Source of the DNA: Gemmatimonas sp.
GTDB lineage: Bacteria > Gemmatimonadota > Gemmatimonadetes > Gemmatimonadales > Gemmatimonadaceae
Reading direction: 5' to 3'
NCBI GenBank assembly: GCA_021154325.1
Contig: JAJKIR010000106.1
Location: 1-34,167 of the forward strand
DNA: 34,167 nucleotides
Part shown: positions 25,139-34,156 of the stretch, one piece after another
How positions within the stretch are numbered: the stretch's first letter is position 1
Layout: the number at the start of each line of letters is the position of its first letter
The notes under the pieces: generated by a model
Database searches by the model: none
Seen by the model: the letters and a program-made list of their open reading frames with translations, nothing else
Told to the model about the DNA's origin: nothing
Made by a program: the position numbers and the translations under genes

Positions 25139-25212
25139 CGAGTGGCGAGTGACGAGTAACTCGGCACTTTCTAGCCATTACTCGGCACTCGCAACTCGCC
25201 ACTCGTCGCTCT
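25123..25212. repeat. Iterated GAGTGGCGAGT-word hairpin over two convergent stops
   Basis: A left arm of ACGAGTGG/GAGTAACG words (25123-25160) faces a right arm of CTCGGCACTCGC words (25178-25212) that is its imperfect reverse complement. The stop codon of the GNAT gene lies in the left arm, and the stop codon of the minus-strand LLM gene (25171-25173) lies in the loop, so the structure supplies the ends of both genes. Probably a bidirectional terminator. Confidence 0.8.
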
Positions 25213-26196
25213 CAGTTCATCCGCTGCCTCCATCGCGATCTCATACGATCTGAGGCGAGCTGCATGATCGAAGATCTGCGACGCGACGATGATCTCGTCA
25301 GCGGCCGTCTGGGCGGCAACCTTCTCGAGCCCCTGCCTAACGACATCGGGAGAGCCGACGGTCGAGTACGACAGCATCTGCGACAGCCCAAGCTCGTCCA
25401 TGGGTGTGAGTGTGAGCGCGTCGACGTCCACGGGCGGCGGAAGTGGAGCTGGCTGGCCGCGACGGATATTGACGAACGCCTGCTGCAGCGACGTGAAGAG
25501 TCGCTTCGCTTCGGCGTCGGTATCGGCGGCGACGACGTTCACGCCGACCATGAAGTACGGCCGCTCGAGCGTTGGGGACGGGCGGAATCGAGCGCGGTAC
25601 GCCTCGGCCGCGTCGAGCAGCATCGCGGGGGCGAAGTGCGACGCGAAGGCGTACGGCAATCCCAGCTCGGCGGCGAGCTGCGCGCCGTAGAGACTCGAGC
25701 CAAGGATCCAGATCGGCACGTCCAGGCCGACGCCGGGCACGGCTCGGACGCGCCGTCCAGCGGCCGCCGGCCCGAAGTACGCCATGAGCTCGACGACGTC
25801 CTGGGGGAAAGTGTCCGCGGCCTCCGGCGAGCGACGGAGCGCGCGCGACACGATCTGGTCGGATCCCGGGGCGCGACCGAGGCCGAGATCGATTCGGCCG
25901 GGGAATAGCGACTCGAGCGTGCCGAACTGCTCGGCAATGACGAGGGGCGCGTGGTTAGGCAGCATGATGCCGCCCGCGCCAACGCGGATCGTGGACGTGC
26001 CACCCGCGACGTGCGCGATGACGACGGCGGTCGCGGCGCTGGCCACGCCGGGCATTCCGTGGTGCTCCGCCAGCCAGAAACGACGGTAGCCCCACCGTTC
26101 GGCGTGCTGCGCGAGGTCGAGCGAGTTCCTGAGCGCGGTGGCGGCGTTGCTACCCTGAACGATTGGTGCGAGGTCGAGGACGGAGAGCGGGATCAT
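25171..26196 (-). CDS. LLM-class flavin-dependent oxidoreductase
   Basis: A 341-residue luciferase-like monooxygenase (TIM barrel) that would use reduced FMN or F420. The start [12 protein letters not shown] and the motifs W-L-A-E-H-H and [19 protein letters not shown] are typical of the MsnO8/YhbW-type group. [11 protein letters not shown] follows. ATG 26196 is the family start; the longer frame runs into queG. The last 12 residues (from about A-T-S-G-E-L-R) are translated from the GAGTGGC repeat and have no counterpart in the family, so the natural C-terminus was probably at about E-A-A-D-E-L-R. It follows queG by 25 bases. Confidence 0.87.
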   Translation of the reverse strand: MIPLSVLDLAPIVQGSNAATALRNSLDLAQHAERWGYRRFWLAEHHGMPGVASAATAVVIAHVAGGTSTIRVGAGGIMLPNHAPLVIAEQFGTLESLFPGRIDLGLGRAPGSDQIVSRALRRSPEAADTFPQDVVELMAYFGPAAAGRRVRAVPGVGLDVPIWILGSSLYGAQLAAELGLPYAFASHFAPAMLLDAAEAYRARFRPSPTLERPYFMVGVNVVAADTDAEAKRLFTSLQQAFVNIRRGQPAPLPPPVDVDALTLTPMDELGLSQMLSYSTVGSPDVVRQGLEKVAAQTAADEIIVASQIFDHAARLRSYEIAMEAADELRATSGELRVPSNG

Positions 26197-26221
26197 CTCG
26201 AATCGATATGTAGAAAGCTTG

Positions 26222-27283
26222 CTAAAGGCCGGTCTCCGATCGCTCCCGAATCCGTTCGAGCGCCCACGCGGCATGTTCGCGCACGAGCGGCTCAGGGTCC
26301 GCGAGCGCATGCGTGAGGACCTGACTGTCCTCAGGCGTGCCCACATTCGCGAGCACCACGGCGGCGTTCCGCTTCAGTCCGCGCACCTTGGCGCGCTTCA
26401 TCGGCGAGCCCCTGAACGCCGCTGTGAACTCGTCCGGCGACATGCCGAGGATCTCGCGCGCCAGGGTTCCGGCATCCTTTCCGCCTAACGACTCACGTAC
26501 GGCGTACGGCGAGTCGGCGGACAGGGCGCGCGAGAACTTGACGTTGTAGGGGCAAACGTCCTGGCAGATGTCACAGCCGTACAGCCGGTCGCCGATCGGT
26601 TCGCGGAGCGGCTCCGGAATCGATGCCTTGAGCTCGATGGTCAAATACGAGATGCAGCGCGTGGCGTCGAGCACGCGTGGCGCGACGAAGGCGTCCGTGG
26701 GGCACGCGTCGAGGCAGCGTGTACACGTACCGCATCGGTCGGCTTCGAAAGGCGCATCAGGCTGGAGCGCGACGTCCACGAGCAGTGCACCGAGAAAGAA
26801 GAAAGAGCCTAACGAGGGATTGACGAGGTTGGTGTTCTTGCCGAACCAGCCGAGTCCGGCGCGGCGGGCGAGGTCACGCTCGAGGAGCGGACCCGTGTCG
26901 ACATACGCTTTGCCCGCGGTTTGATAACCGAGCTCCTCGTCGAGCCAGCGGTGGAGAGCCCGCAGGCGCTCGAGCATCACGTCGTGGTAATCCTCGCCGC
27001 GTGCATAACGAGCGACGGGCCCACTCGGCTCACGGCCACCGTAGCTCATCGCGACGACTATGGCCGACATGGCGCCGGGTACGGGCAGGCGAGAGTCGCG
27101 GCGCTTGTCGCGGCCGCGGGGGAGATAGTCCATCGTTCCCGCGTAGCCCTGGTCCAGCCACTCCTCGAAGGCGTGCGCCGTCTCGGCCGGACCGAGCGCA
27201 CAGATCCCGGCGAGATCGAAGCCGAGACCGAACGCCTGCGCCTTCGTGCGCGTCTCGAGCGAGAGCGAGGTGGCAGTGCTCAT
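26222..27283 (-). CDS. queG: Epoxyqueuosine reductase QueG
   Basis: A 353-residue cobalamin-dependent iron-sulfur enzyme that performs the last step of queuosine synthesis, reducing epoxyqueuosine in tRNA to queuosine. The catalytic acid is D129 in [10 protein letters not shown]. Two [4Fe-4S] sites come from C184-x2-C187-x2-C190-x3-C194 and C237-x2-C240-x3-C244 with C210. The C-terminal 80 residues form HEAT-like helices that bind tRNA. No other queuosine gene is in the window. The start overlaps the stop of the small upstream gene (ATGA). Confidence 0.95.
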   Translation of the reverse strand: MSTATSLSLETRTKAQAFGLGFDLAGICALGPAETAHAFEEWLDQGYAGTMDYLPRGRDKRRDSRLPVPGAMSAIVVAMSYGGREPSGPVARYARGEDYHDVMLERLRALHRWLDEELGYQTAGKAYVDTGPLLERDLARRAGLGWFGKNTNLVNPSLGSFFFLGALLVDVALQPDAPFEADRCGTCTRCLDACPTDAFVAPRVLDATRCISYLTIELKASIPEPLREPIGDRLYGCDICQDVCPYNVKFSRALSADSPYAVRESLGGKDAGTLAREILGMSPDEFTAAFRGSPMKRAKVRGLKRNAAVVLANVGTPEDSQVLTHALADPEPLVREHAAWALERIRERSETGL

Positions 27284-27528
27284 CGGCCGCGCACCGCCCA
27301 GCGCGCATAACGAGCCACATCCTCCGCCGGGGGTACGGCGTTCGCATCACCGTAGACCGTGAGCATGCGCCAGCGCAGGTAGTCGCGATCGGGCAGGGGC
27401 AGAAACGGGGCGCGCCGGAACCAGCGTCGCCGGCGAAAACGCCAACCGACACGCACCAGCGCCGCCGCGAGCGGCGGGTCGCGCAGAGCGCGGAGAGCGA
27501 GTGTCAGTGTGAGGCGGGGCCAGCCCAT
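27280..27528 (-). CDS. Small basic protein coupled to queG, unknown function
   Basis: An 82-residue protein starting M-G-W-P-R-L-T-L, very rich in Arg and Trp (R-F-R-R-R-R-W-F-R-R), with a conserved-looking centre P-F-L-P-L-P-D-R-D-Y-L-R-W-R and a C-terminal Y-G-D-A-N-A-V-P-P-A-E-D-V-A-R-Y. I do not know a function. The gene is supported by the ATGA overlap with queG, by codon bias in this frame and by the compact sense of the sequence. A longer start at 27597 is possible. It might assist queuosine reductase or bind RNA; this is speculation from position and charge. Confidence 0.62.
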   Translation of the reverse strand: MGWPRLTLTLALRALRDPPLAAALVRVGWRFRRRRWFRRAPFLPLPDRDYLRWRMLTVYGDANAVPPAEDVARYARWAVRGR

Positions 27529-27678
27529 TGTCTTCGCAGCATGGTGACGCTGCGAAAAATAACGCGCGGCCAGCCTCCCTATGGCGCCCTCGACCACCGA
27601 TTGCGCCTACGTCAGCCGGCGTATGGGGTGGTGCGCGCACGCCGTCGAGCTTCCTCGAAACACCAGTGAGGAATCGCG

Positions 27679-29151
27679 ATGCGCCATACCAGCTCGCCCG
27701 CCGGAAGCGACTCGTTCCACATCACGCGACCATCCGGATCCCAACCGCACTACTGCGCGGAAGTGGTCAACGACATTCATGCGCGGCTCAACGCCACGCG
27801 CGTGCGCGCCGTCGTCGACGTGCGGAGTGCCGCCGACGCCGGCGACATCATCCGCGCCGCCGGACCTAACGACGCGATCTGCGTCGCCGGCGGACGGCAC
27901 GCGATGGGCGGGCAGCAGTTCGCCGAGAACGGCCTTCTTCTCGACACGCGCCGATTCGATCGGGTGATCGCCCTCGATACGGCGCATGGTTTGGTCGAGG
28001 TCGAGGCGGGGATCCAGTGGCCCGCGCTCGTGCGCCGCCTGCACGAGCTGCAGCCGCGGAGCGCGGCTCCCTGGACGATCCGTCAGAAACAGACGGGGGC
28101 GGATCGGCTCAGTATCGGCGGTGCGCTCTCGGCGAACGTGCATGGGCGCGGCCTCACGATGTCCCCGTTCATCGCAGACGTCGATTCATTCACGCTCATC
28201 GGCGCCGACGGGGTGTTGCGGCGCTGCTCGCGCATGGAGAACCGGGAGCTCTTCCGCCTAACGATCGGCGGCTATGGGCTCTTCGGCTTCATCGCGACGG
28301 TGACGCTGCGGCTCGTGCGTCGCCGCCGGCTGCGCCGCGACGTCGCGGTGATCACGACCGAGCGTCTCATGGAGGAGTTCGACGAGCGCATCCGCGCCGG
28401 CCACCTGTATGGCGACTTTCAATTCGCGATCGATCCGCGCTCGTCGGACTTTCTCCATCGCGGCATTCTGTCGACGTACGCTCCCGTGAGTGAACGACAC
28501 GGTGCGCCGGAAGCGGGGCTCACGCTCACGGCGGCCCAGTGGCGGCAGCTGCTGCTGCTCGCTCACGTCGACAAGACGCGAGCGTTCGAGCTCTACGCGG
28601 CTCATTACATCGCCTCGTCTGGGCAGGAGTACTGGTCGGACGAGCACCAGCTCTCCGTCTATCTCGACGACTATCACACAGCCGTCGACGCCCGTCTCGC
28701 CACCCATGGTTACGACGCCGCGGGAACCGAGATGATCACGGAGCTGTATCTGTCGCCTGAACGGCTCGGGGCCTTTCTCGGCGCCGTCCGTGATGACTTT
28801 CGGCGGCAGGACGTCGACGTCATCTACGGAACGATTCGGCTCGTCGAGCGGGACGACGAGAGTTTCCTCCCATGGGCACGCCAGCGTTCCGTGTGCGTGA
28901 TCTTCAACCTGCACACGGCTCACACGCCCGACGGGCTCGCCTGCTCCGCGGAGACCTTCCGCGGATTGATCGATCACGCGATCGCGGCAGGCGGGAGCTT
29001 CTATCTCACCTACCACCGCCATGCACGCCGAGATCAGCTCCTCGCGTGCTATCCGGAGCTGCCGGAGATGCTGCGCCTGAAGACGGCCTACGATCGCGAT
29101 GAAAAATTCCAGAGCGAGTGGTACCGCGCCGTATCGGCGATGGTTCGTTAG
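27679..29151 (+). CDS. FAD-binding (PCMH-type) oxidoreductase
   Basis: A 490-residue flavoprotein with an N-terminal PCMH FAD-binding domain (about residues 35-215): A-G-G-R-H-A-M-G-G-Q, D-T-R-R-F, V-E-A-G-I-Q-W-P, S-I-G-G-A-L-S-A-N-V-H-G-R and G-G-Y-G-L-F-G. It resembles the FAD-linked oxidases of the D-lactate/gulonolactone/glycolate type. The C-terminal half (residues 240-490) is a substrate domain rich in Tyr and His with no clear identity. The H of G-G-R-H at the flavin site suggests a covalent or close FAD contact, unproven. Its TAG stop shares bases with the convergent gene's stop within a CGTTAGGC octamer. The ATG at 27679 is 150 bases from the divergent small gene. Confidence 0.83.
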   Translation: MRHTSSPAGSDSFHITRPSGSQPHYCAEVVNDIHARLNATRVRAVVDVRSAADAGDIIRAAGPNDAICVAGGRHAMGGQQFAENGLLLDTRRFDRVIALDTAHGLVEVEAGIQWPALVRRLHELQPRSAAPWTIRQKQTGADRLSIGGALSANVHGRGLTMSPFIADVDSFTLIGADGVLRRCSRMENRELFRLTIGGYGLFGFIATVTLRLVRRRRLRRDVAVITTERLMEEFDERIRAGHLYGDFQFAIDPRSSDFLHRGILSTYAPVSERHGAPEAGLTLTAAQWRQLLLLAHVDKTRAFELYAAHYIASSGQEYWSDEHQLSVYLDDYHTAVDARLATHGYDAAGTEMITELYLSPERLGAFLGAVRDDFRRQDVDVIYGTIRLVERDDESFLPWARQRSVCVIFNLHTAHTPDGLACSAETFRGLIDHAIAAGGSFYLTYHRHARRDQLLACYPELPEMLRLKTAYDRDEKFQSEWYRAVSAMVR

Positions 29152-30584
29152 GCGGCTCTGGTCCGCCGCGCGCGCTCCAGGAACGAGATGCCATCGAGTC
29201 CCGCGGGAGCGTCGATGCCTAACGCGGCCAACGCGCTTGGCATGACGTCAACGGTGCGGCGTGGAACGCGCGCCGGCGGCCGGTTGACCACGAGGGGTAC
29301 GAGCATGTGCTCGCGGTGGAGCGCGCCGTGCGAGCTCACGTGGGGGATGGGCTCGTAGCGGGCGCGGAAATCCCAGTCCCGAGCGGCGGAGAGAATCAGG
29401 TCGCCGGCGCGCGGCGCTCGCGCGATCGTTGCGATCTGAACCACGCTGTCGGGATAATCGGTGTCGATCGTAGCGTCATACGCGGCCTGGGCATCGGCGC
29501 GCCGAAGATCGGCGCCGAGGGCGAGCGGGTCACCGGTGATGCGGCGATAGCCGAAGCGCGCGCCATCGAAGGTGACGACGGCGGTGCCGCGGTCGCGGGA
29601 GCGGACCTCGCAGCCGTGCGATTCGTTAGGCAGGAGCAGGAGGTCGACCGACGGGCGGTCGAGAAGGGCGCTCGCGAGCGACTCCCATCGCGGCCGGAGC
29701 GCGTTCCAGAACGGTCGCCGGCGCTGCTCGAGCTCCAGGTACACGTGCGCCATCGCGTTCCCGCTCACCATCACGGCCGCCTGCGGCGCGAGGGTGAGGA
29801 TCCAGGGATGCGACATCACGCGGAGCCCGAAGTCGGCGATGCCGCGGGCGAGATCGTCGTGTGCCCGCACGGGTGAATGTCCGTGGTCGCTCGTGATCCA
29901 GATGTGGGTGTCGTCCCAGTAGCCGCCCTCCTCGGCGTCGATGCGGAGCCGCGCCACGAGCTCGTCGACGATGCCGATGGCGTCGCCAACGATCGGGGCG
30001 TCGTGGCCCTGCGCGTGCGAGCTCTTGTCGATACCGGTGAGCGCCGCGAAGACGAAATCGGGCCGCTCGTCGCGCACACGCCTAACGACTTCCTCGACCA
30101 CGTCGCGGTCGATGTCGAGCCAGCCGCGGACATTGCCGCTGAAGTGGGTGCGCGCGACGCGCGCGGTCGACGTCGTGACGCGCGCGCTGGGCGCGAGGCC
30201 GCGGCTGATCACGCTCAGCGCGCCGACGCTCCGTGAGGCGAGCTCGAACAGTGTCGGCGCCGTTGGGTCGAGGTCACGATCGACGCGCCGCATCTGATGA
30301 CCGACGTAGCTCCGCGCGAACGTGGGAAACGAACAGGTCGCGCGGCTCCGGTCGAACCACCGCAGCCCTGGCAGACCAATCGCGCCCGGATAACGGCCCA
30401 TGAGAAATGGCGCGTACGCCGGCCCGGTGACGGTCGGGAAACACGACGTTACGGTGAAGAAGGCGCCCTCCTCAGCCGAGCGCGCGATCGCCGGCGCAAC
30501 GGGCGGCCGGTCGTTAGTGCGCGCGAGCGCGGCACTGAGCGTGTCGGGCCGCACTCCGTCGGCGATGATGATGATGACGGGCAC
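29148..30584 (-). CDS. Alkaline phosphatase superfamily (type I phosphodiesterase/NPP-like) enzyme
   Basis: A 478-residue metal-dependent phosphohydrolase of the NPP branch. Metal ligands are D9 in I-A-D-G-V-R-P-D, nucleophile T51 in C-F-P-T-V-T-G-P, D186-x3-H190 in G-I-D-K-S-S-H, D233-H-G-H in T-S-D-H-G-H, and the later H of S-S-H-G. The substrate may be a phosphodiester or phosphonate. No signal peptide is visible with the GTG start at 30584, which begins just before the first beta-strand (V-P-V-I-I-I-I-A-D); a GTG at 30692 would add 36 residues with no family support. The TAA stop overlaps the FAD oxidase stop. Confidence 0.83.
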   Translation of the reverse strand: MPVIIIIADGVRPDTLSAALARTNDRPPVAPAIARSAEEGAFFTVTSCFPTVTGPAYAPFLMGRYPGAIGLPGLRWFDRSRATCSFPTFARSYVGHQMRRVDRDLDPTAPTLFELASRSVGALSVISRGLAPSARVTTSTARVARTHFSGNVRGWLDIDRDVVEEVVRRVRDERPDFVFAALTGIDKSSHAQGHDAPIVGDAIGIVDELVARLRIDAEEGGYWDDTHIWITSDHGHSPVRAHDDLARGIADFGLRVMSHPWILTLAPQAAVMVSGNAMAHVYLELEQRRRPFWNALRPRWESLASALLDRPSVDLLLLPNESHGCEVRSRDRGTAVVTFDGARFGYRRITGDPLALGADLRRADAQAAYDATIDTDYPDSVVQIATIARAPRAGDLILSAARDWDFRARYEPIPHVSSHGALHREHMLVPLVVNRPPARVPRRTVDVMPSALAALGIDAPAGLDGISFLERARRTRAA

Positions 30585-30773
30585 GTCGATTACAGGTGCG
30601 AGAGTCGATTGACGAGCGTCTGGACGAGGCAGCTTTACGCAAGCCGCGATCCCTGGCGTCGCGGATCGCGCACAACTTGCTGGCGAATGCACCCATTGGC
30701 CCGATAGACTTGTGACATTCCGCCACGCGGTCTCGGGCCTCGGTTGCGCTCGCCATGTCAGATCAGCACTTGA

Positions 30774-31883
30774 ATGCCATCCAGAAACAAGACTAACGGC
30801 GTGCGCGGCGCGAAGTCGCGAAAAGCGTCGAGCAAAGAACAGCCGACGGTCTCAGCGAAGGTGGTGGAGCAGCGAGTCGCGAACGAGAACGGCTCGGAGC
30901 TGCCGAACGTGGAGCGACGTCGACGTCCGCGCGGCCGCAGCCGCTCACCGCGCACCGCCTCGGGTAAGCGCTCCGATCCACAGTTGCTCGCCGCGGCCGC
31001 GCTCGAGGCCCAGGAATACCTGAAAGAGCGAACCGAGGCCGGACACCGAGCGGCGGGACGTACGCCGCCGTCGGAAAAGACGCCGGCTCGCGCTTCTGGC
31101 GCAACGCGCATCGTCGACGACTCCATTCGCAGCTTTGTCGGGCCGGTGACGGAGGACGAAAAGCTCCTCCAGCAGCCAAGCGAGGCGGCTGATTTCACAC
31201 GAACCGATCCGTGGCGCGTGCTGCGCATCATGGGCGAGTTCATCGAGGGTTTCGACAACCTCGCCAGTGTCACCAAAGGCGTAACGATCTTCGGCTCGGC
31301 GCGCACGCATCCCGATGACCCGCAGTACCAGCTGGCGCAGGAGACGGCACGGCTGCTCGCCGAGCAGGGCTTCGCCATCATCACCGGCGCGGGCCCAGGT
31401 ATCATGGAGGCGGCGAACAAGGGGGCGCGCGACGCGGGCGGCCGGTCCATCGGGTGCAACATCGAGCTGCCGTTCGAGCAGGGGGCGAATCCCTACGTCG
31501 ATACGCTCATCAACTTCCGCTATTTCTTCGTGCGGAAGACGATGTTCATCAAATACTCAAACGCGTTCATCATCTTCCCCGGCGGCTTCGGAACGCTCGA
31601 CGAAGCGTTCGAGGCGTTGACGCTCATCCAGACCGGGAAGATCTATCAGTTCCCGGTGATCATGTTCGGACGTCACTACTGGGCGGGGCTGATCCGGTGG
31701 CTGCAGTCCCGCGTGCTCGTGGAGCGAAAGATCTCGCCCGGCGACCTGAATCTGATTCTCCTCACCGACGATCCGCAGGAGGCGTGCTCCGCGGTGGTCG
31801 AGGCGTACGAGTCGCAGCAGCGCGCGATCCAGCCGCGGGCCGACGCGCGGCGGGCTGCCGGCGACGGGTCGCCACGTCGATGA
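30774..31883 (+). CDS. LOG-family Rossmann protein (nucleotide phosphoribohydrolase-like) with basic extension
   Basis: A 369-residue protein. The C-terminal domain (about residues 135-350) is a LOG/TIGR00730 Rossmann fold, with G-S-A-R at the first loop, G-A-G-P-G-I-M-E-A-A-N-K-G, and the signature P269-G-G-F-G-T-L-D-E277. Members cleave the N-glycosidic bond of nucleoside 5'-monophosphates (cytokinin-activating LOG, PpnN); many were mis-annotated as lysine decarboxylases. The first about 110 residues are a low-complexity, Arg/Ser/Lys-rich, probably disordered extension not found in short LOG proteins. ATG 30774 gives the longest supported start. It is 24 bases before the DHS-like gene. Confidence 0.85.
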   Translation: MPSRNKTNGVRGAKSRKASSKEQPTVSAKVVEQRVANENGSELPNVERRRRPRGRSRSPRTASGKRSDPQLLAAAALEAQEYLKERTEAGHRAAGRTPPSEKTPARASGATRIVDDSIRSFVGPVTEDEKLLQQPSEAADFTRTDPWRVLRIMGEFIEGFDNLASVTKGVTIFGSARTHPDDPQYQLAQETARLLAEQGFAIITGAGPGIMEAANKGARDAGGRSIGCNIELPFEQGANPYVDTLINFRYFFVRKTMFIKYSNAFIIFPGGFGTLDEAFEALTLIQTGKIYQFPVIMFGRHYWAGLIRWLQSRVLVERKISPGDLNLILLTDDPQEACSAVVEAYESQQRAIQPRADARRAAGDGSPRR

Positions 31884-31907
31884 GCAAGATTTAAACAGAG
31901 ACGAAGC

Positions 31908-33191
31908 ATGGCGAGCAAGAAGCGCGGAAGTCCCGCATCACCGCGAGCGTCGGCGCGCGCGTCGGCGGCCGGCCCGAAGGCAGATCAAAAACGCGCCGCC
32001 GAGGAACGCGAGCGCTCCGGGGTCAAACACACGTCGCACGACGGCAGCCGCTTCCTGAAAGGCGAGCGGATCGATCCGCGCCGCATCGATGGCAGCGAGC
32101 GCGTCGCCGATCTCATCGACGGGTGCTTCCTCGCGTACAACGCGGCGCGGCTACGCGAGGCCTGTCAGCTCTTCACGCAGAAGATGCTCGACGCCGACGT
32201 GACGGTGGGCCTCTCGCTCACCGGCGCGCTGACCCCGGCCGGCCTCGGGATGGCGGCGATCATCCCGCTCATCGAGAGCGGCTTCGTCGACTGGATCATC
32301 TCGACCGGCGCGAATCTGTATCACGACACGCACTTCGGCCTCGGCCTCGCGATGCACCGCGGCAATGCCCAGGAGTCCGACGTCGTGCTCCGCGAGGAAG
32401 GCGTCGTGCGCATCTACGACATCTTCTTCGATTACGACGTGCTGTTGTCGACCGACGCCTTTTTCCGGACAATCATTCAGGGGAAGGAATTTCAGCGGTC
32501 GATGTCGAGCGCCGAGTTCCATAACCTGTGCGGGAAGTACGTGCGTGAACGCGAGAAGGCGTTAGGCATCGGACAGAAGTCGCTCCTCTCGGCAGCATAC
32601 GCGGCCGGCGTGCCGATCTACACGTCGTCGCCGGGCGATTCCTCGATCGGGATGAACGTCGCGGCGCTCGCGCTGGACGGGAACCGTTGCGTCATCGACC
32701 CGAATCTCGACGTCAACGAAACCGCGTCGATCGTGCTCGACGCGAAGCGTGGCAGTGGCAAGAAGGGCGGCGGCCGCTCGGCGGTGTTGATCTGCGGCGG
32801 CGGAAGCCCGAAGAACTTCATGCTGCAGACGGAGCCGCAGATCCAGGAAGTGCTGGGGATCGACGAAAAGGGCCACGACTATTTCCTCCAGATCACGGAC
32901 GCGCGACCCGACACGGGAGGCCTCTCGGGCGCGACGCCGGCTGAGGCGGTGAGCTGGGGGAAGATCGATCCGGATCGTCTGCCGGACGCCGTCGTTTGCT
33001 ACCTCGACTCCACGGTGGCGCTGCCGCTGCTGACGTCGTACGCCCACGCGCGACACGCGCGCCGGCCGCTCAAGCGCTTGTTGGACCGCCGCAAGGAGAT
33101 GCTCGATCGCCTAACGAGCGAGTACCGGCGCGCCGGCGGTCGCAGCGCCGCCGCCGAGGACGCCGAGGCGATGCTGCCGATGCACCGCTAG
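31908..33191 (+). CDS. Deoxyhypusine synthase-like protein
   Basis: A 427-residue protein of the deoxyhypusine synthase family. In eukaryotes and archaea the enzyme uses spermidine and NAD to modify a lysine of translation factor eIF5A. Bacteria lack eIF5A, and bacterial members are thought to act in polyamine synthesis instead. The sequence keeps [32 protein letters not shown] and E-A-V-S-W-G-K352, where the lysine corresponds to the active-site lysine of the family. The first about 45 residues are a Lys/Arg/Ala/Ser extension like that of the preceding LOG gene. The gene pair is likely cotranscribed. A CGTTAGGC octamer lies inside the gene. Confidence 0.88.
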   Translation: MASKKRGSPASPRASARASAAGPKADQKRAAEERERSGVKHTSHDGSRFLKGERIDPRRIDGSERVADLIDGCFLAYNAARLREACQLFTQKMLDADVTVGLSLTGALTPAGLGMAAIIPLIESGFVDWIISTGANLYHDTHFGLGLAMHRGNAQESDVVLREEGVVRIYDIFFDYDVLLSTDAFFRTIIQGKEFQRSMSSAEFHNLCGKYVREREKALGIGQKSLLSAAYAAGVPIYTSSPGDSSIGMNVAALALDGNRCVIDPNLDVNETASIVLDAKRGSGKKGGGRSAVLICGGGSPKNFMLQTEPQIQEVLGIDEKGHDYFLQITDARPDTGGLSGATPAEAVSWGKIDPDRLPDAVVCYLDSTVALPLLTSYAHARHARRPLKRLLDRRKEMLDRLTSEYRRAGGRSAAAEDAEAMLPMHR

Positions 33192-33230
33192 ATCGCCTCC
33201 TCACCGGTCCTCGAGTGGCAGAACGGCGAC

Positions 33231-34025
33231 TCAGCGACCGGCTCGCTCTCGCCGGACCGCCTTCACGAAGTTCATTCGCGAATACTCTCCTCGCGACGCA
33301 ATCGCGACCGCCTCGTCACCGTCGAGCACAGTGCGGAGGATCGCGCGGTCGCTCCAGCCAGCCGCGATCTTCGCTTCGATCGCGGCGATTGTTTCCTCGA
33401 GATAGCTGATCTTCGCGCCGAGCGCGGTTATCGGGTCGCGAACCGGACCTCGATGTGCGTCGAACATTCGCGTCGGCCGTAGCGCCATCGCCGCACGCAG
33501 GCTTTCCAGAATGCGATACGGGTTCTCGGCGCTGTGCATCACGCGGGCGCGGACGCCGAGCCAGAGGTCGCCGGAGAAGAGCGTCGCGCGCTCCGGAGCC
33601 CAGACGACCTGGTGGTCCGGGCTATGGCCAGGCGTGAAAACAAACTGGAGGGGCGCGGCCTCGACGGGGGCGTGGGGAAGCGAGGTGACCGCCCGCGGCG
33701 TTCCCCAGACGACGCGCCGATACGCGCGAATTCCGGCCGGTGCGCGAAGGCGCTCGCGGGTGATCGCGTGCATGAGGACGGGAATTCCACGAGAGGCGAG
33801 GAGCTCGGCGTTCCCGGCGTGATCCTCGTGATAGTGCGTGAGCATCGCGGCGCTGACTGACCGCTCGTCGAGGAATCGCGCGAGCGCGCCTCGAGAGCGG
33901 GGAAAGCCGCTGTCGACGAGGGTACCGTTGACGAGATACGCGCTGACGTCCATGCCGGCGATCCGGCTTCCCCAGCTCGCGAGCCTGATGCGCTCGACGT
34001 CGTCGTAGCGCTGGATCTCGATCAT
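33231..34025 (-). CDS. MBL-fold metallohydrolase
   Basis: A 264-residue metallo-beta-lactamase-fold hydrolase. The zinc motif is T-H64-Y-H66-E-D68-H69-A-G-N; the further ligands are H in P-G-H-S-P-D-H and D in L-F-S-G-D-L-W, and an H in D-A-H-R-G-P. It resembles glyoxalase II-like and lactonase-like members; the substrate is unknown. There is no signal peptide, so it is probably cytoplasmic. ATG 34025 is chosen because similarity starts at M-I-E-I. The C-terminus is helical and basic (R-R-E-R-A-G-R). It converges with the DHS-like gene, leaving 39 bases between stops. Confidence 0.87.
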   Translation of the reverse strand: MIEIQRYDDVERIRLASWGSRIAGMDVSAYLVNGTLVDSGFPRSRGALARFLDERSVSAAMLTHYHEDHAGNAELLASRGIPVLMHAITRERLRAPAGIRAYRRVVWGTPRAVTSLPHAPVEAAPLQFVFTPGHSPDHQVVWAPERATLFSGDLWLGVRARVMHSAENPYRILESLRAAMALRPTRMFDAHRGPVRDPITALGAKISYLEETIAAIEAKIAAGWSDRAILRTVLDGDEAVAIASRGEYSRMNFVKAVRRERAGR

Positions 34026-34117
34026 GCAGGAAGGTAGCTGTCGGCGATGCGTCCTCACGGTTGGGGCCGGGTGGGTCCGCCATTTGCGGAACCAGCTGAG
34101 GCGGCGTACGTTGCGGT

Positions 34118-34156
34118 AACGGCGCCCGGCCCCACGGCCGGGCGTTCCATTTGTTG
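34118..34156 (+). terminator. GC-rich hairpin followed by T-rich stretch
   Basis: A perfect nine-base stem pairs CGCCCGGCC (34123-34131) with GGCCGGGCG (34136-34144) around a CCAC loop; AAC and GTT on the outside can extend it. The following TTCCATTTGTTGT is moderately T-rich. It could be an intrinsic terminator for a transcript entering from either side, or a leader element of a gene beyond the window edge. Confidence 0.5.

Noticed and set aside
28258..29022. 254-codon minus-strand open frame
   Set aside because: Antisense to the C-terminal domain of the FAD oxidase, lacking a domain and a plausible start context.
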